A stretch of 64,000 nt of DNA, from assembly GCA_965277595.1 (NCBI GenBank), contig CBDIDH010000002.1:1-64000 (forward strand). The letters are read 5' to 3'. The position numbers were made by a program, and so were the translations under genes. Source of the stretch: CBDIDH01 sp965277595. GTDB taxonomy: Bacteria; Planctomycetota; Planctomycetia; Isosphaerales; Isosphaeraceae. Shown here piece by piece: positions 53,047-62,835 of this stretch. Below the pieces are notes generated by a model. It ran no database searches. It was not told the DNA's origin and worked only from the letters and a program-made list of their open reading frames with translations. Each line of letters starts with the position of its first letter. The first letter of the stretch is position 1.

Positions 53047-56000
53047 TTAACCCACTCGGACAACGATGACCGGTTTGGTCGGTCGGCGAGGAACGCGGAC
53101 GACAAGCTGACCGGTTGTGCCGTTGAGGTAGTTGGTCGCTGCTTGCTGCTCGGCGAGCGAGATGTACTGAACCGGGGCGGAAGCCACTCCCGAGACAACG
53201 TTAATCTGCGCGACGTAATCGGGGTTCGGCGAGTTCGTGGTCTGCGGGAAGGTGACCAGCCTCGTCTCGACGAGGGTGTTACCGGCGAGGTCGATCAAGG
53301 GGAGAGCGTGAAGGGTCACGACATACCCGTCGTTGGGTAGAACCTTGCCGCCGTTATAAACGAGGTTGGCCTCAACCTTGTTATTGCCGAGGTTCACCGG
53401 CGTGATTCTGGTGGCGCGTAGTGGTGTCAGGCTGCCGTTGGAATTGATCACGTCAAGCACGTAATTGGCCGGGTTCATCAGGGCGGCCAGGTACATCCCG
53501 GCCGTTCCGGTCTGGAAGGTGATGTGAAGCGTGCCCGTCTTCGGGCTCAGGCTGACGGCCGCGACAACAGGATGCTGGGTGTCGATCGTCAGAATCCCAA
53601 ACCGGGCGCCCGTCGTGAGACCGATCGTCTGGGCGACGGCCCGGGTCGTCGTGTCGACCATCGACGCCGTGATGACGTAGTTCCCTTGCAGGAGCGGCGA
53701 GACCTGCACGCTCCAGCTCCCCAGGGCGTTGGCCAGGGTCGAACCGATGATGATGTGCCGCGAGAGGTTGGTCGTCGGCGAGGCGAAGATCACGACCGTC
53801 GAGCCGGGATCGGCCTTGCCCGAGAAGGTCGGCGCCGTGATCTTGGTCACACCGTCGTGGTTCGACGGTCCGCTATCGCTCGCGGTGTTCAAGGCTCCCG
53901 AGAGCAACGAGAAGACGTGAGCCGAGTCCACCACGGTCGTGCTGCTGCCGCCGATCAGGTGATCGATCGTGATCGTGACCGGCAGGGCCGCCGCGGCGAT
54001 GGTGAACGTGTGCGAGCCGACGACCGTGAACGTTCCGTTTGACCCGCTGACAACGCCGAGCGTGGCCGGCGTGCCGTCGCCCCAGTTGATCGTCGCCTGG
54101 AACTCGCTGGCCGTCGCGAAGGTGTTCGGCTCAATAAAGGTGGCCACGACACCGATGAAAGGTCGGCCGAGGATCGCGGTAATCGGGCTGGGCGTCCCGG
54201 TGATCGGTGGGTCGGTGATCGTGACATCGCCGAAGATCGTGCCCGTGGTGTTATACAGGTCGGTCAGGGTGATCTGAGGCGTGTACGAGCCGGGCAGGGT
54301 GTAAAGGTGGCTGCCCGAGACGTCGAAGGTGCCGTTCGCCTCCTGGGTGACGGTGCCGAGGCTGCTCGTGCCGTCGCCCCAGCTAATCTGCGCGGTGAAG
54401 TCGGTCGCGGGCGTGCCGGCGTATTGCGTGAACGAGGCGAGGATTCCCGAGATCGGCGTTCCGGCGACCCCGACGATCGGCACGGGTGAGCCGGTCGCGA
54501 CGACGATCGGGGCGTCGACGACGGTCACCAGGGTATCGCCGCTCGCCTGGTTGCCCGAGAGGTCAATGACCGAGACCTGAACGTCGTAGCTGCCGACCGA
54601 CGCGAAGACGTGACCGGCCGGGTCGGCGATCGTGAAGACGCCACCCCCCTGGTTGGTCAAGGTGCCCTGCGCGAAGGTTCCATCACCGTAGTTGATCGTG
54701 GCGATGTATTCATTCGCCGAGGCGAGCGGATTCCCCGTGTTGAGCAGGGCGAGCGTGCCGGTGAACGACTGGCCGATCGGAATCGGCGTGGTCGTCACCC
54801 CCGAGACCGAGAAGACGCCCGAGTTGATCGTCGCGGTGGTCGACTCGGTATCGGTCGCGCCACCGGCATCTGTGACCGTCACGGTGATCGTGTAAACGCC
54901 GCCATTCGCATAGGTGTGTGAACCGTTCACCTGGAACTGCGTTCCGACGCCGCCCGGCTGCGAGATCGCGCCGGTGGTGAACGTGCCATCGCCCCAGTTG
55001 ATCTGGGCCCCGCTGGCATAATCAGACAGTGGCGCCTGAAGGTCCGAGTCGATAATCGTGGCGATCACGCCGGTGATCGGCGTTCCGGCGATGCCGACCT
55101 GGGCGATCGGGGTCACGGTAATCGCGGCGTCGTTGACGGTCGCCGTGCCCGAGACGTTGGTGGTCCCGTTTGATCCGTTGGTCGCGATCTGGACGGTGAA
55201 CGTGTCGGTCCCTTCCTCGGCGTAGACGTGGGTTCCCGAGACGGTGAACTTGCCGTTACCGTTGGCCGTGATCGTCGCGGCGCTGGTGGTGCCGTCGCCC
55301 CAGGTGATTGTTGAGTTCTGATAGTCGGACGGAACCGAGAGCAGGTTGCTTGACGAGAAGGTGGCCACGGTTCCGCTGAAGGTTTGGCCCTCGGTGGCGA
55401 TGATCGGCACGGACGATGCGTTGGCGATCGTCGCCGGGCTGACGTTGGCCGTGGTTTCGAGCGTCACGGTCGAGCCGCCGACGAGCGTTCCGTTCGGCCC
55501 TTCGTTGGTGATCGTCGTGATGATGTCGTAAGAGCCCGCGGCGACATACGTGTGCGTCGCGTTGATGTTGAAGTGCGTGCCGCTGAAGACGACGACGCCC
55601 GAACCGGGTAAGAACTCCTGGTTGGTCCCGTCGCCCCAGCTAATCTGAACGTCGTAATAGCTCGCCTGCGCGGTGGAATCGCCCGAGGTGAACGAGGCGA
55701 TCGTCGTCGTGAACGAGACACCGGCTGTCTCGGAGATCGTTCGCTGGGGCGGGGCGGTGTTGGGGAAGGGGGTCAGCGGGGCGTCGACCACGTCGGCCGT
55801 GTTCAGTATAGTGACCATCGAGCCGCCGACGTCGGTGACGTTGATGCTGATCGTCGGGCTGGCGTTCGCCTCCGAGGCGCCATAGGTGTGCGTTCCGCTG
55901 ACGGTAAAGCTGCCCGGTTGCCCGGCGACCGCGGCGACGGTTCCGGCCGAGGTCACGCCATCGCCCCAGTCAATCGTCACGTTCCCCGTGAAGTCGCTGA

Positions 56001-58647
56001 GGGTCGCCAGCGGGTCGCCATCGGTGAACCCGCCGACGACGCCGCTGAACTGCTGGCCGACCGTGGCCGCGATCGGCGTCAGGTTTGAGGCGGCGGTCAG
56101 CGGGGCGTCGGCGACAAGCACGGTCGACCCGGTCGACCCGGTAATTCCCGTGTTGCTCGTGACGACGACGCTGAGCATGTCCGATCCTTCCTCGACGTAC
56201 GTATGCGGCGCGAAGACGCCGTAATTGCCGTCGGCAAGGACGCGAATGTCGGTCGAGACGCTGCTCGTGCCATCGCCCCAGATGATCGTCGCCGAGTACG
56301 AGGTGGTCGGCTGAAGACCCATCGAATCGCTGAACTCGGCAATCGGCGCGTTGGGGTCGATCGGGTTCCCCTCGACCGCGTTGATCGGGTCGGGCGTGAC
56401 GCTGAGCATCTCCGACGTATAAATCTCATACGCGCCCCGGCCGAACGTCCCCGCCGCGAGGATGTTCTGCGTCGTGCTCAGTTCCAGGCTATTGACCTGA
56501 ACGTTGGGCAGGCCCGTCATGAACGGCGCCCAGGTGGTTCCGCCGTCGGTCGACGCATAAACGCCCGTCGCGTTGCCGACGAAGATCCGGCTATTGGCGT
56601 CGTCAACGGCGATCGAGTACGCGGGGACGTCGGGCAGGTTGCCGCTGATGTCGGTCCAGGTTGTTCCGCCGTTGGTCGTCTCGAAGACGTGGCCGGAGTT
56701 CGTCATCGTGTTGTAGTTGTCGCGAACCGCGTAGGCGGTCATCGCGTTCGCCGGGTCGACGACGATCTGGCTGATCGCGTCGCCATCGGTGGGGATGTCG
56801 TGCTCGGTCCAGGTGCTGCCGGCATCGGTGGAGACGAAGACCTTGGCGTCGGTCGTCGCCGCGTAAATCGTGTTCGGATCGCTCGCGGCGATCGCCAGCG
56901 AGACGATCGGCGTGGCGTCGTTAAAGCCGTTCGAGAACGGGGTTGTCAGCGCCGTCCACGACGTTCCCCCGTTGGTCGTCGTGTAAATCCGGTTCGTGCC
57001 GAAGAGGAGATGACTGGAATTCGAGGGGTCGATCACATACGGCGCGACGTTCGCGATCGGATCAAACTGACTGATTCCCGTGGTAATGCTCGTGAAGGTC
57101 GTTCCGCCGTTGACCGACTTCATCAGGCTGAGGCTGCCGGTCCCCTCGGCGTAAACCGTCGTCGGCGTCGTTGGGTCGACCGCGACCTCGCCGCCACTCT
57201 TGCCGGCGATCATCGTCCAGTCGAGGTTGTCGTTGAACTTCGAAACCCCTTGCGCCTTGGCGCCGCCGTAGGCGATGTTCGGGTTTGAGGGATCGATCGC
57301 GACGGAGTTGAACTGCGTGATCGTCAGGTTGCCGTTGATGTCCGACCACGAGAAATTGTTCGGATTCGGATTCTGAAGCTGCCAGATCCCGCCGGTATTG
57401 CCGTCGAGGAGCAGGCCGCTTGCGTCAAAGGCGAGCGCCTCGGACGTGGTGTGCGGCTGAACTCCGCTGGCGTCAACGGTGATGTCGTTCCAGGTCGCGC
57501 CGGCGTCGGTGCTCTCGATCACCCGGTTAAGCTGGCTGCTGTCGCCTGTTCCAGCGCCATAGAGCACGTTCGGATTCGAGGGGTCAATGGCGACGACGTT
57601 GGAGACGTCTCCCTTGACGCCGAGGAAGTTGGGAACACCCGACAACGAGGTCCAGGTCGCGCCGCCATCGGTCGAAAGCTCCAGCGCCTTGAGCGAAGCC
57701 GAGCCCGATCCCGGATTGGCGACCGAGGCCAGGACTTCCAGCGGGTTGCTCGCCGAGATCGCCAGAGCGATTCTTCCGTCCGCCGCGCCGTTGGCCGCGC
57801 CCATCAGGAAGTTGCCGGCCGGTGCCCAGGTCTGGCCGCCGTTGACCGTCTCATAAACCCCATTCGCCGCCGCGCCCGTTGACGTTCCCACCGCCGCGAA
57901 GAGGTTCAGCGGGTTGGTCGGGTTGATGACCAGGTCGCTCCAGGTGTCGGTCGTCGAGATCACCGAAGTGGTGTTGGTCCAGGTATTGCCGCCGTCGGTT
58001 GACTCGTAAATCCCCGTGCTTCCGGGCGTCGAATAGGTTCCATTCGCGCTCACGGCCGCGTAAACGATCGTCGGATCGTTCGGGTCGACGACGATCTTGC
58101 CGATTGACTTGCGAGCAAAGCTCGCGTTGCCGAGAAGCGTCCAGGTCGCGCCTCCGTCGGCCGACTTGAGGACCCCCTGCCCCGTGTACGAATCCGCGGT
58201 GTTGTTCGCCGAGCCGGTGCCGGCGTAGATGATCTGCGGGTTACTCGGCGCCACGGCGATCGAGCCGATATTCAGGGTCGGCTGGTTGTCGGTGGTCGTG
58301 GACCAGTTCACGCCGCCGTCAGTCGTTTCCCAGACGCCGCCGCCGTTGGTCGCGACGAAGATCGTGTTCGGATCGGTCGGACTCGCGGCGATTCCGGTGA
58401 TCTCACCCGAGGCGGGACCGCCGGTCCCCTGCGTGCCCCCAAAAGCCGCCGTGTTCAAGACCCCTTCCGGCCCGATCGACGTCCACGAGGTCGAACTCAG
58501 TGGAATCGTGTTCGAGAGCAGCGTTCGATCTTCGAGGAACTCCAGGTTCGCCCGACGTCGGCCGATCTTGGCCCGGCCGATCACGGCCGAAGGGGTTCGA
58601 TGCGCGTGTCCCGCGCGGCGGGAGAGAGGGAGCCAGCGGAAACTCAT
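53047..58647 (-). CDS. Giant surface protein: Asp-box propeller plus eight PKD-like domains
   Basis: An 1866-residue protein. ATG 58647 follows GGGAG and puts LEFLEDRTLLS at residues 35-45; this resembles the planctomycete LEPR-xLL export motif. Residues about 50-760 contain eleven Asp-box/BNR motifs (TTDGGVNWS, SADGGATWT and variants), forming sortilin-type beta propellers. Eight PKD-like domains follow, each with a WGDGT or close variant (INYGDGT once) and a SGTHTY-type strand. A bacterial Ig-like domain (APTFSGKADPGSTVVIFAS) and a final beta domain end it. No catalytic residues, anchor or sortase signal is visible. Probably an extracellular adhesion or matrix protein. Confidence 0.85.
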   Translation of the reverse strand: MSFRWLPLSRRAGHAHRTPSAVIGRAKIGRRRANLEFLEDRTLLSNTIPLSSTSWTSIGPEGVLNTAAFGGTQGTGGPASGEITGIAASPTDPNTIFVATNGGGVWETTDGGVNWSTTTDNQPTLNIGSIAVAPSNPQIIYAGTGSANNTADSYTGQGVLKSADGGATWTLLGNASFARKSIGKIVVDPNDPTIVYAAVSANGTYSTPGSTGIYESTDGGNTWTNTTSVISTTDTWSDLVINPTNPLNLFAAVGTSTGAAANGVYETVNGGQTWAPAGNFLMGAANGAADGRIALAISASNPLEVLASVANPGSGSASLKALELSTDGGATWTSLSGVPNFLGVKGDVSNVVAIDPSNPNVLYGAGTGDSSQLNRVIESTDAGATWNDITVDASGVQPHTTSEALAFDASGLLLDGNTGGIWQLQNPNPNNFSWSDINGNLTITQFNSVAIDPSNPNIAYGGAKAQGVSKFNDNLDWTMIAGKSGGEVAVDPTTPTTVYAEGTGSLSLMKSVNGGTTFTSITTGISQFDPIANVAPYVIDPSNSSHLLFGTNRIYTTTNGGTSWTALTTPFSNGFNDATPIVSLAIAASDPNTIYAATTDAKVFVSTDAGSTWTEHDIPTDGDAISQIVVDPANAMTAYAVRDNYNTMTNSGHVFETTNGGTTWTDISGNLPDVPAYSIAVDDANSRIFVGNATGVYASTDGGTTWAPFMTGLPNVQVNSLELSTTQNILAAGTFGRGAYEIYTSEMLSVTPDPINAVEGNPIDPNAPIAEFSDSMGLQPTTSYSATIIWGDGTSSVSTDIRVLADGNYGVFAPHTYVEEGSDMLSVVVTSNTGITGSTGSTVLVADAPLTAASNLTPIAATVGQQFSGVVGGFTDGDPLATLSDFTGNVTIDWGDGVTSAGTVAAVAGQPGSFTVSGTHTYGASEANASPTISINVTDVGGSMVTILNTADVVDAPLTPFPNTAPPQRTISETAGVSFTTTIASFTSGDSTAQASYYDVQISWGDGTNQEFLPGSGVVVFSGTHFNINATHTYVAAGSYDIITTITNEGPNGTLVGGSTVTLETTANVSPATIANASSVPIIATEGQTFSGTVATFSSSNLLSVPSDYQNSTITWGDGTTSAATITANGNGKFTVSGTHVYAEEGTDTFTVQIATNGSNGTTNVSGTATVNDAAITVTPIAQVGIAGTPITGVIATIIDSDLQAPLSDYASGAQINWGDGTFTTGAISQPGGVGTQFQVNGSHTYANGGVYTITVTVTDAGGATDTESTTATINSGVFSVSGVTTTPIPIGQSFTGTLALLNTGNPLASANEYIATINYGDGTFAQGTLTNQGGGVFTIADPAGHVFASVGSYDVQVSVIDLSGNQASGDTLVTVVDAPIVVATGSPVPIVGVAGTPISGILASFTQYAGTPATDFTAQISWGDGTSSLGTVTQEANGTFDVSGSHLYTLPGSYTPQITLTDLYNTTGTIFGDVTITDPPITGTPSPITAILGRPFIGVVATFIEPNTFATASEFQATINWGDGTPATLGVVSGSNGTFTVVGSHTFTIAAAALPVTITIDHLIGGSSTTVVDSAHVFSLLSGALNTASDSGPSNHDGVTKITAPTFSGKADPGSTVVIFASPTTNLSRHIIIGSTLANALGSWSVQVSPLLQGNYVITASMVDTTTRAVAQTIGLTTGARFGILTIDTQHPVVAAVSLSPKTGTLHITFQTGTAGMYLAALMNPANYVLDVINSNGSLTPLRATRITPVNLGNNKVEANLVYNGGKVLPNDGYVVTLHALPLIDLAGNTLVETRLVTFPQTTNSPNPDYVAQINVVSGVASAPVQYISLAEQQAATNYLNGTTGQLVVRVPRRPTKPVIVVRVG

Positions 58648-59058
58648 TGGGGAAACTCCCAGTTGCGAGCGGCATGACCCGATCGCGGGCCGTTCGTTGA
58701 AGACCCGGGGCGCGGCGAACTCAGTAAGCTCAAACCAAAGGATTGCGCATGCGCGGCACGGCAACGTACCGACCTGACACGAGCCAACGCTTTTTAGGAA
58801 GGCGAGGGCGGCGGCTGTCGGAATGCGAGATTGGATAAAACTTTATCCTCAAACCTTCACCAGTCAACAAACTCCCCGGAATTTGCGGGCATATTGACGC
58901 CCGTCCGACCCCCCAATCCTCACCTTCGGCGCAATCGGCAAAAGCCATTCCCAGGAGATCCTTGGCCCCTTCCTCCGTTCACCACCAAACGCATATCCAT
59001 GCGATCATGGTCAAGCCGTGCCAAAAGGCAACACACCGGAACCCCGCCTATTGACAGT
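58648..59058. other. Intergenic region upstream of the giant surface protein
   Basis: About 410 bases between two minus-strand genes. The surface-protein frame stays open to 58764 with a possible earlier start there. Otherwise no gene, repeat or RNA is seen; the tract near 58830-58870 is relatively AT-rich and could hold the promoter. Confidence 0.3.
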
Positions 59059-62000
59059 CTAGCGCGCTCCGGCAGGTCGCGTTTGATACCGATCGAGATA
59101 GCCTTGATAAGCCGGGTTGGCCTTTCTTCGCACCTTGTCGGCAAAGGGAAAGGCGGGCATCCCTCGCCAGGGGAGCGGATCGACGCGGTCGCTTGTCGCC
59201 GTGAACGGATCGGCATCCTTGCAATAGCCAACAGCGTGAAGCAGATAACTCCGCGACCATCCCTCGGGGAGTTTGGGAATCTCCTGGGTATCAAACTCCA
59301 GTCGGACCTCGTCTCCGGGACCAACCAGGCAAAGCTGATCGTCGTCGTTATTGAGAAGATCCCGGACGTCGCCGTATCGAGTCAGCATGCCCGCCATGAG
59401 TGCGAAGGGAGCGGGGTCCACATGATCATAATCATACAGGAGCGGATCGCGAGCATCGGGCGAGCTTTCACGAAGATACCCGCGATGGCCAAGCGAGGCC
59501 CGACCGACCGGAAGCGTCTTCACCCGAAGCGACGCCTCGGCCGACGGGTCGCGCACCGCCAGAAACGCCTGATCCCAGTAGCATTCCATGTTCGTCCGCA
59601 ATCGAATCTGACAACGAGGCCCGTTCAACTTGCCGGTCAGGTCGAGAGTTGTCTGTCGCGGCAAACCCGCGGGATACCCCGCGTTCGGCTCGATGACCGT
59701 CCAGGTTCCATCGTCATTCCTTCGCTCAACCTGAGGGGGCTTCAAGGCCACTCCCGCGGTCGCCGCCGCGTAATTCGTTTGCGAATACGGATATTCAACC
59801 CAACCCGCGAGAACAAGGATCAGCGGATCGTTCGGTCCGAATCCGGCGAGCTTCGCGCCGAAATCGAGGATGATTCCATGCTCCTCGGCATAGCCGACCC
59901 AGCCATTGAGCTTCCGAAAACCGTCGACCGTGACCCGGTCCCAGTCTCGAAGCGCGGCGAGGACATCACGTCCAGCCAGGTCCCTTGCCTGTTCGGGAAC
60001 GATCGATCGGGTCCAGGCGAGCGGTTGACCGGTCGGCCGCTGGCCGTCAGGCGAAAAGCGTTCATCGGGGGTCGTGGAAACGCCCGGGGGTCGATCGATC
60101 ACCTTTAACGTCAAATGATCGAGATACGAGACTTCGTCCATCGGTTCCACGATCGAGAGGCGCAGGAGGCCTTCGACGGGTTGAAGCTGGTCGGATGTGA
60201 TGGCGACCGACTCATCGCGGTCGGGCTGGCCATAGACGCCCGGCGCGTTGAGATAGCCGAGCCCTCCGCCGCCGAGAAAATCGCCGAGGCAGACGAACCG
60301 GACGCCGTTCCACGTGAAAAGTACCGGGCAACTACCGGTCTTTCGGTTCGTTTCCGAAATTTTTAAGAGGACGTCGGCCGGCTGGTTCAACTCGCACTGC
60401 ATCGTGCCGTCGGGCCATCGTAACCGGACCAGTTCGACCGAAGGGCTTTGACCCAGCCCGAGGACCACCGGTCCGATCGACTGCCCGAGGCCCGTCGACG
60501 GGGTCGTCTGATCATGCGTGACCAGCAGCCCCTGCCCTTCCAGGGTCATACGCGTGCCGAGGCCGTGCGGATTGGTCCGCATGTGATCAAAGCTGGTTTT
60601 CCAGCGCCCGCCGAGGTCGACCGCCAGCCAGTGTCGACCATTCCCCAGATTCCTGGCAATCCGAGGCGGTCCTCCGTCGACGCACAGCAAAAGATCCGCG
60701 AGCGGATCACCCACGAAGTCGGCCATCACGAAACCCGAGAGATTTCCCGCGTCTCCGAAACTCACGAGCAATTTTTGCGTGACCAGACGCGCCCCATCAT
60801 TTCTTGCCCACGAAATCGAGGGGATGTCCTTCGAGGCGGGCAGGCCGACGAGGTCGGGCCATGTATCCAGATCGATGTCAATCGCCAGGGCCGACCGCCA
60901 CTCGCGAGCGTCAATTGGCCAGTTTTCCCAGGCCAGCACGCGCGACGTGTTCGAAAAGTCCATGCGATTCCGCCAGGCTCGCACCACCCCCTCGGTTGAG
61001 ATGCTGACGAGATCTCCCCGTCCATCCTTGTCGAGATCGATGACGAGGAGCCTGGTGATTCGCGATGTTTCCTCGTCCGCCTTCTCCGAGAAAAGCGGAA
61101 GCGCGTGAAACGAACCCAATCGGTCGTTGAGAATGGCCCGAGGAGACATCCCCTCGGCGGCGACGACTAGGTCGAGGTCGCGGTCGTCATCGACGTCGAG
61201 CGCGGCGACTCCGGTAAAATTCGAAGGAGGACCGACCAACGCGTCCGCATCGGGCCAGGGCTCAAAAGCGAGCGAAAGGCCCGACGTCGCGGGCAAGTCC
61301 GAGGTCGTCACGGCCACCGGTGCCCAGTTATCCCGCGGACGCCCGGCGATCGCCGCGGGCTTGCCCGTGTTGCGAAAGGCGGCATTCACAACCTTGGGAA
61401 CCTCGGCCTTGCCGAAGGCATCCCCCGCGTGGTCGAGGTCGGTGTGATTGACGACGTAGAGGTCAAGATCCCCATCCTGATCCAGGTCGAGCCAGCGAGC
61501 CGCGAGGCCGAGTTGACCCGCCTTGTTCATCCCAACCTGGGCGCTGATGTCTTCAAACCGTTTTCCGTCCAGATTGCGAAGGACTCGATAGCCGCGACGC
61601 GAAGTCAGAAAAAGATCGATATGGCGATCCGCATCAAAATCGGCGGCGGCGATGCCAAGGCTCGGAAGATCCTCGGGTAGATTCCAGTCGCGGGAGGCTT
61701 CCACAAAAGCCGCGTCCCCTTGATTGATGAGCAGGGCGTCTCGAAGACCCTTCGGCCCGACGATCGCGGAACCAAGAATGAGGTCAGGTCGACCGTCTCC
61801 GTTCAGGTCGGCACTGACCACGGTTACCCCGAACCGTTCGCGGGCGCGGCCGAGAAAGGCGTTATCGTCGCGAAAGTCGTCGGCCTTGGCCCAGCGATCG
61901 CCGTCTTGAAGTTTGACCTGAATGGGCGTTGGAAGTTCGAAGCGCGGTGGCGCGATCGGTGCCATCGCGGGTTTGGCGGCGGGAAAAGGATCAATCACGC

Positions 62001-62835
62001 GAGAGTATCGGCCGCTCTCGCCGTAAAAGGGCTCCGAGGTATCCCCCGCGCCGGCCGGGTTCGATTTGGGATTGAGTTGTCGCCAGCGCTGGAGCAATTC
62101 GGTCTGCTTCTGACGTTGCCTGGCCCATCCATACGCCTGCTGGAGCTTGTACAGGGCGGTCACCAGATTCGGATTACATTTTAGGGCGTGCTCATAGTAG
62201 GTAATCAATTCCTCGGCCTGGTCAGGCCCGGCGGGCTGGTTCGGACGTAATTTGGACGTGAGGGTTTCACCGGCCTTGAGCCAGGCATGACCATCGGTCG
62301 GGTCATGGTCGGCGACAAACTGAAAATCGTTGTGGGCCTCGGACGTCCGGCCCTGCCCGAGGACGACCAGGATCAAGCCTCGGCAATAATGGGCGTAAAG
62401 ATTCTGGGGATCGCGGCCAAGAACGGCGTCGAGCAGTTCGAGCGCCCCGTCAAAGCTCGAACTCCCCGCGCCGGTCTTGGCTTCCTCGGTCCTGGTTCCC
62501 GAGTCGTTCAGAAGCGCGATCGCCAGGTTGATCGAACCGGGTATCCAGCCGGGAGCGCGTTCGTGAACCTCCCGAAACGCGGTGATCGCTTTCGGATATT
62601 CGTAACGCTCCATGAACCCGAGCCCTTGAAAATGGGCGCGCAGCACGGCCTCAAGCTGATCGGGCGGAATCTCGTTCTTGAGAAAACCGGGCAGGGGCTT
62701 GTTCTTTTCCGTCGGGTCGGGAAATGCGGCGGAAGTTGTGGGGATGTCCTTCGGCTCAGGCTTCGTGATCCCCCCGCATCCTGAGCCAAGCAGGAGGAAC
62801 GCCCCGATGAGGCCAATCCCGGCTCCGCGAATCAT
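59059..62835 (-). CDS. Large lipoprotein with TPR, FG-GAP/VCBS repeats and UnbV-like region
   Basis: A 1258-residue protein with a lipoprotein signal (GAGIGLIGAFLLLGSGC, Cys20). Residues about 55-260 contain TPR-like helices (YEYPKAITAFREVHERAP; LYAHYCRGLILVVLGQG). Residues about 340-760 contain FG-GAP/VCBS calcium-binding blades: VVSADLNGDGRPDLILG, AAADFDADRHIDLFLTS, WLDLDQDGDLDLYVVN, LDVDDDRDLDLVVA, VIDLDKDGRGDLVS. An ASPIC/UnbV-like part follows (LGLGQSPSVELVRLRWPDGT). The last 400 residues are unassigned. It resembles the CRTAC1-type TPR/VCBS proteins abundant in planctomycetes. Its ATG overlaps the stop of the nitrilase gene by four bases. Confidence 0.82.
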   Translation of the reverse strand: MIRGAGIGLIGAFLLLGSGCGGITKPEPKDIPTTSAAFPDPTEKNKPLPGFLKNEIPPDQLEAVLRAHFQGLGFMERYEYPKAITAFREVHERAPGWIPGSINLAIALLNDSGTRTEEAKTGAGSSSFDGALELLDAVLGRDPQNLYAHYCRGLILVVLGQGRTSEAHNDFQFVADHDPTDGHAWLKAGETLTSKLRPNQPAGPDQAEELITYYEHALKCNPNLVTALYKLQQAYGWARQRQKQTELLQRWRQLNPKSNPAGAGDTSEPFYGESGRYSRVIDPFPAAKPAMAPIAPPRFELPTPIQVKLQDGDRWAKADDFRDDNAFLGRARERFGVTVVSADLNGDGRPDLILGSAIVGPKGLRDALLINQGDAAFVEASRDWNLPEDLPSLGIAAADFDADRHIDLFLTSRRGYRVLRNLDGKRFEDISAQVGMNKAGQLGLAARWLDLDQDGDLDLYVVNHTDLDHAGDAFGKAEVPKVVNAAFRNTGKPAAIAGRPRDNWAPVAVTTSDLPATSGLSLAFEPWPDADALVGPPSNFTGVAALDVDDDRDLDLVVAAEGMSPRAILNDRLGSFHALPLFSEKADEETSRITRLLVIDLDKDGRGDLVSISTEGVVRAWRNRMDFSNTSRVLAWENWPIDAREWRSALAIDIDLDTWPDLVGLPASKDIPSISWARNDGARLVTQKLLVSFGDAGNLSGFVMADFVGDPLADLLLCVDGGPPRIARNLGNGRHWLAVDLGGRWKTSFDHMRTNPHGLGTRMTLEGQGLLVTHDQTTPSTGLGQSIGPVVLGLGQSPSVELVRLRWPDGTMQCELNQPADVLLKISETNRKTGSCPVLFTWNGVRFVCLGDFLGGGGLGYLNAPGVYGQPDRDESVAITSDQLQPVEGLLRLSIVEPMDEVSYLDHLTLKVIDRPPGVSTTPDERFSPDGQRPTGQPLAWTRSIVPEQARDLAGRDVLAALRDWDRVTVDGFRKLNGWVGYAEEHGIILDFGAKLAGFGPNDPLILVLAGWVEYPYSQTNYAAATAGVALKPPQVERRNDDGTWTVIEPNAGYPAGLPRQTTLDLTGKLNGPRCQIRLRTNMECYWDQAFLAVRDPSAEASLRVKTLPVGRASLGHRGYLRESSPDARDPLLYDYDHVDPAPFALMAGMLTRYGDVRDLLNNDDDQLCLVGPGDEVRLEFDTQEIPKLPEGWSRSYLLHAVGYCKDADPFTATSDRVDPLPWRGMPAFPFADKVRRKANPAYQGYLDRYQTRPAGAR

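Noticed and set aside
58831..60108. A 425-codon plus-strand frame opposite the FG-GAP lipoprotein
   Set aside because: It begins in non-coding sequence and then runs antisense to a clear coding region without any domain.
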